Positions 6,317-7,161 of a stretch of 7,161 bases of DNA are shown piece by piece. The DNA is taken from NCBI GenBank assembly GCA_000438255.1, contig FR901933.1, positions 18,442 to 25,602 on the forward strand, given 5' to 3'. Source of the DNA: Clostridium sp. CAG:389. Lineage in GTDB: Bacteria; Bacillota; Clostridia; TANB77; CAG-508. Under the pieces are notes generated by a model. It was not told where the DNA came from. It did not search any database and saw only the letters and a list, made by a program, of their open reading frames with translations. The translations under genes and the position numbers were made by a program. Position 1 is the first letter of the stretch. The number at the start of each line of letters is the position of its first letter.

Positions 6317-6338
6317 GGGAGTTTTGTACTCCTTTTTT
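6317..6338 (+). terminator. Terminator after the locus B repeats
   Basis: GGAGT (6318-6322) pairs with ACTCC (6328-6332) around a 5-base loop and is followed by six T, a small intrinsic terminator. Its flanks (TAAATTTGGGAGT before, ATTATAT after) match those of the terminator at 6626-6651, showing that the two are duplicates. Confidence 0.72.
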
Positions 6339-6345
6339 ATTATAT

Positions 6346-6385
6346 GACGAATTTATTGAAGAGGAATTATAGCTACATTAAATAT
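6346..6385 (+). pseudogene. Scraps of a type III toxin gene (locus B)
   Basis: Just after the locus B terminator, 6346-6360 reads D-E-F-I-E and matches residues 13-17 of the toxin at 6669 at 13 of 15 bases, with both differences synonymous. Immediately next, GAGGAATTATAGCTACATT (6361-6379) matches the C-terminal coding part of that toxin (6971-6989) at 17 of 19 bases. The start codon and nearly everything between are gone, so this is a heavily deleted relative of the locus C toxin with no coding capacity. Confidence 0.5.
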
Positions 6386-6620
6386 GAAATAAAAAAATGT
6401 AAATTCAAAAAAATCAGTAGAGTAGGGGGATAGCCATGTTTTTAATGTTGTAGATTTATATTAAATATAAGTATTTTTTATATTTTATACCAAAAAAGAT
6501 ATAGAAAATTTTGCACAAAGTTTTTACAAAATAAAATTTAGATTTCTAATTTTAAAATAAAAAAATAAAACCAGAAAAATATTGTATTTGAAATTTTAAA
6601 ATTTTAAAAATTATAAATTA
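6386..6620 (+). other. Decayed AT-rich stretch without a recognisable gene
   Basis: This segment holds A and T runs and short inverted AT repeats (for example around 6590-6618) but no credible gene, and I find no copy of either repeat unit. By analogy with loci A and B, the antitoxin array of locus C would be expected here. It seems lost or diverged beyond recognition. A possible TTGCAC...TAAAAT promoter (6511-6537) has a 15-base spacer and is weak. Confidence 0.4.
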
Positions 6621-6625
6621 AATTT

Positions 6626-6651
6626 GGGAGTAGTTTTTATACTCCCTTTTT
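6626..6651 (+). terminator. Attenuator/terminator before the locus C toxin
   Basis: GGGAGTA (6626-6632) and TACTCCC (6640-6646) form a perfect 7-bp stem with a 7-base loop, followed by five T. It lies just before the ribosome binding site of the toxin gene, as in type III loci where read-through sets the toxin level, and it is a sibling of the hairpin at 6317-6338. Confidence 0.75.
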
Positions 6652-6668
6652 ATTATATAAGGAGTAAA

Positions 6669-7038
6669 ATGGAAAGTATTGAAGGAAAATTATATTTTAT
6701 AAAAGATGAATTCATTGAAAAGTACAACCCTAAATATCATTTAATGGAGAACAAAGAAGCTGGAACAATAAGACCAACTTATTTTTGTTTTAGAGATAAA
6801 ATTGATAAAGATATATTATGGTTTGTGCCTATGTCTTCAAAATATGTTTCCAACTTTAGAAATATACATAGAACAAGAATATAAAAAAACAGGAATATAA
6901 ATTAAAGTTCCTAAAACTGTAAAAGAAGAAATATATAAGAAAACTAGAGATATTTTTGCACTTACAAATAGAGGAATTGTAGCCACATTTATTAATTTAC
7001 CTGAATTTCTAAAAGAAATAAAGATAGAAAAATCTTGA
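6669..7038 (+). pseudogene. ToxN/CptN-like type III toxin, deleted and interrupted (locus C)
   Basis: AAGGAG (6659-6664) precedes the ATG at 6669; an open TTG frame from 6624 would run through the terminator and is rejected. Residues 1-67 look intact: LYFIKDEF (8-15), LMENKEAG (25-32), RPTYFCFRD (35-43) and WFVPMSSKY (51-59), whose SS-K segment resembles the RNase site of type III toxins. The frame ends at 6882-6884 after 71 codons. In the +1 frame the C-terminal part continues: YIEQEYKKTGI (6865-6897), a TAA at 6898-6900, then IKVPKTVKEEIYKK to a TGA at 7036-7038. The segment corresponding to DTIVFGDI...AFLIQNMFP of locus A is missing, about 35-40 codons. The 71-residue product could still be made but lacks the family's central core. 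It is most likely dead. Confidence 0.68.
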
Positions 7039-7160
7039 ATTTATTAATAAAAATAAATAGTGATTTGATATTTCAATATTTTAATGTTACTAATAAAGAA
7101 AATTTAACAACTAAAAACGTAATAGAGACTATAAAAGAAAATATAAAATTATCAAGATAA
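7005..7160 (+). pseudogene. Possible 3' end of an unknown gene
   Basis: A frame open from 7005 to the TAA at 7158-7160 has no start codon with a ribosome binding site. Its first part overlaps the toxin relic in another frame. The portion past 7038 reads like a protein tail (LIFQYFNVTNKEN, then VIETIKENIKLSR) and stays open for about 40 codons in very AT-rich DNA, where stops are frequent. It may be the end of a gene whose 5' part was deleted, or chance. I recognise no family. Confidence 0.25.
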
Positions 7161-7161
7161 A

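Larger units (their letters stand above)
6222..6338 (+). ncRNA. Diverged type III antitoxin-like RNA, locus B
   Basis: Two related copies of a ~49-nt unit are followed by a hairpin with six T. Stem CTAGG/CCTAG (6230-6234 with 6254-6258) in copy 1 corresponds to CAGT/ACTG (6280-6283 with 6301-6304) in copy 2. At two pair positions both bases change together (G-C to T-A, and T-A to C-G), which argues for a selected RNA structure. The loop carries the conserved CAAAGAG. Position between a promoter-like element and a toxin relic supports the antitoxin reading, but divergence is high and no full toxin gene follows. Confidence 0.5.

Overview
The window is strongly AT-rich DNA with clear AGGAGG-type ribosome binding sites and sigma-A-type promoters. 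This points to a low-GC Gram-positive bacterium, most likely a Clostridia-type gut Firmicute; the genus cannot be fixed from the sequence. Content and patchy base composition suggest an accessory, defence-rich region. The two left-hand genes are extremely AT-rich, the middle segment (about 4150-5500) is visibly richer in G and C, and the right end is AT-rich again and decayed.

Layout. 35-2215 encodes one protein that joins an adenine-specific DNA methyltransferase of the Eco57I/TaqI type to a putative C-terminal restriction nuclease. A good internal Shine-Dalgarno and ATG lie exactly at the domain junction. 2302-4032 encodes a complete ABC exporter half-transporter. After a textbook promoter (4040-4068) comes a P-loop kinase-like protein (4158-4910), then a terminator. 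A near-copy of that promoter (4984-5012) drives an unrecognised 103-residue protein (5135-5446), followed by a very strong hairpin.

The most interesting part is 5600-7160. I read it as two to three tandem, decayed type III toxin-antitoxin loci (ToxN/AbiQ/CptN-like RNase toxin with a repeat-RNA antitoxin). Locus A has a promoter, two ~50-nt repeats that each can form a hairpin plus loop-tail pseudoknot, a short attenuator hairpin, a ribosome binding site, and a toxin gene missing its middle. Locus B has two diverged ~49-nt repeats with compensatory stem changes, a terminator, and only scraps of its toxin gene. Locus C has the same terminator type and ribosome binding site and a toxin gene with a different internal deletion plus a stop codon, but no recognisable repeat array. 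The deletions in A and C are complementary, so a full ~160-residue toxin can be pieced together from the two.

Functionally, restriction-modification, an exporter and abortive-infection-type toxin-antitoxin relics fit a defence or addiction island. The restriction-modification protein, exporter, kinase-like protein and 103-residue protein look intact. The toxins look dead, while the locus A antitoxin RNA still looks expressible. Family assignments come from motif reading and remembered family patterns, with no database search.
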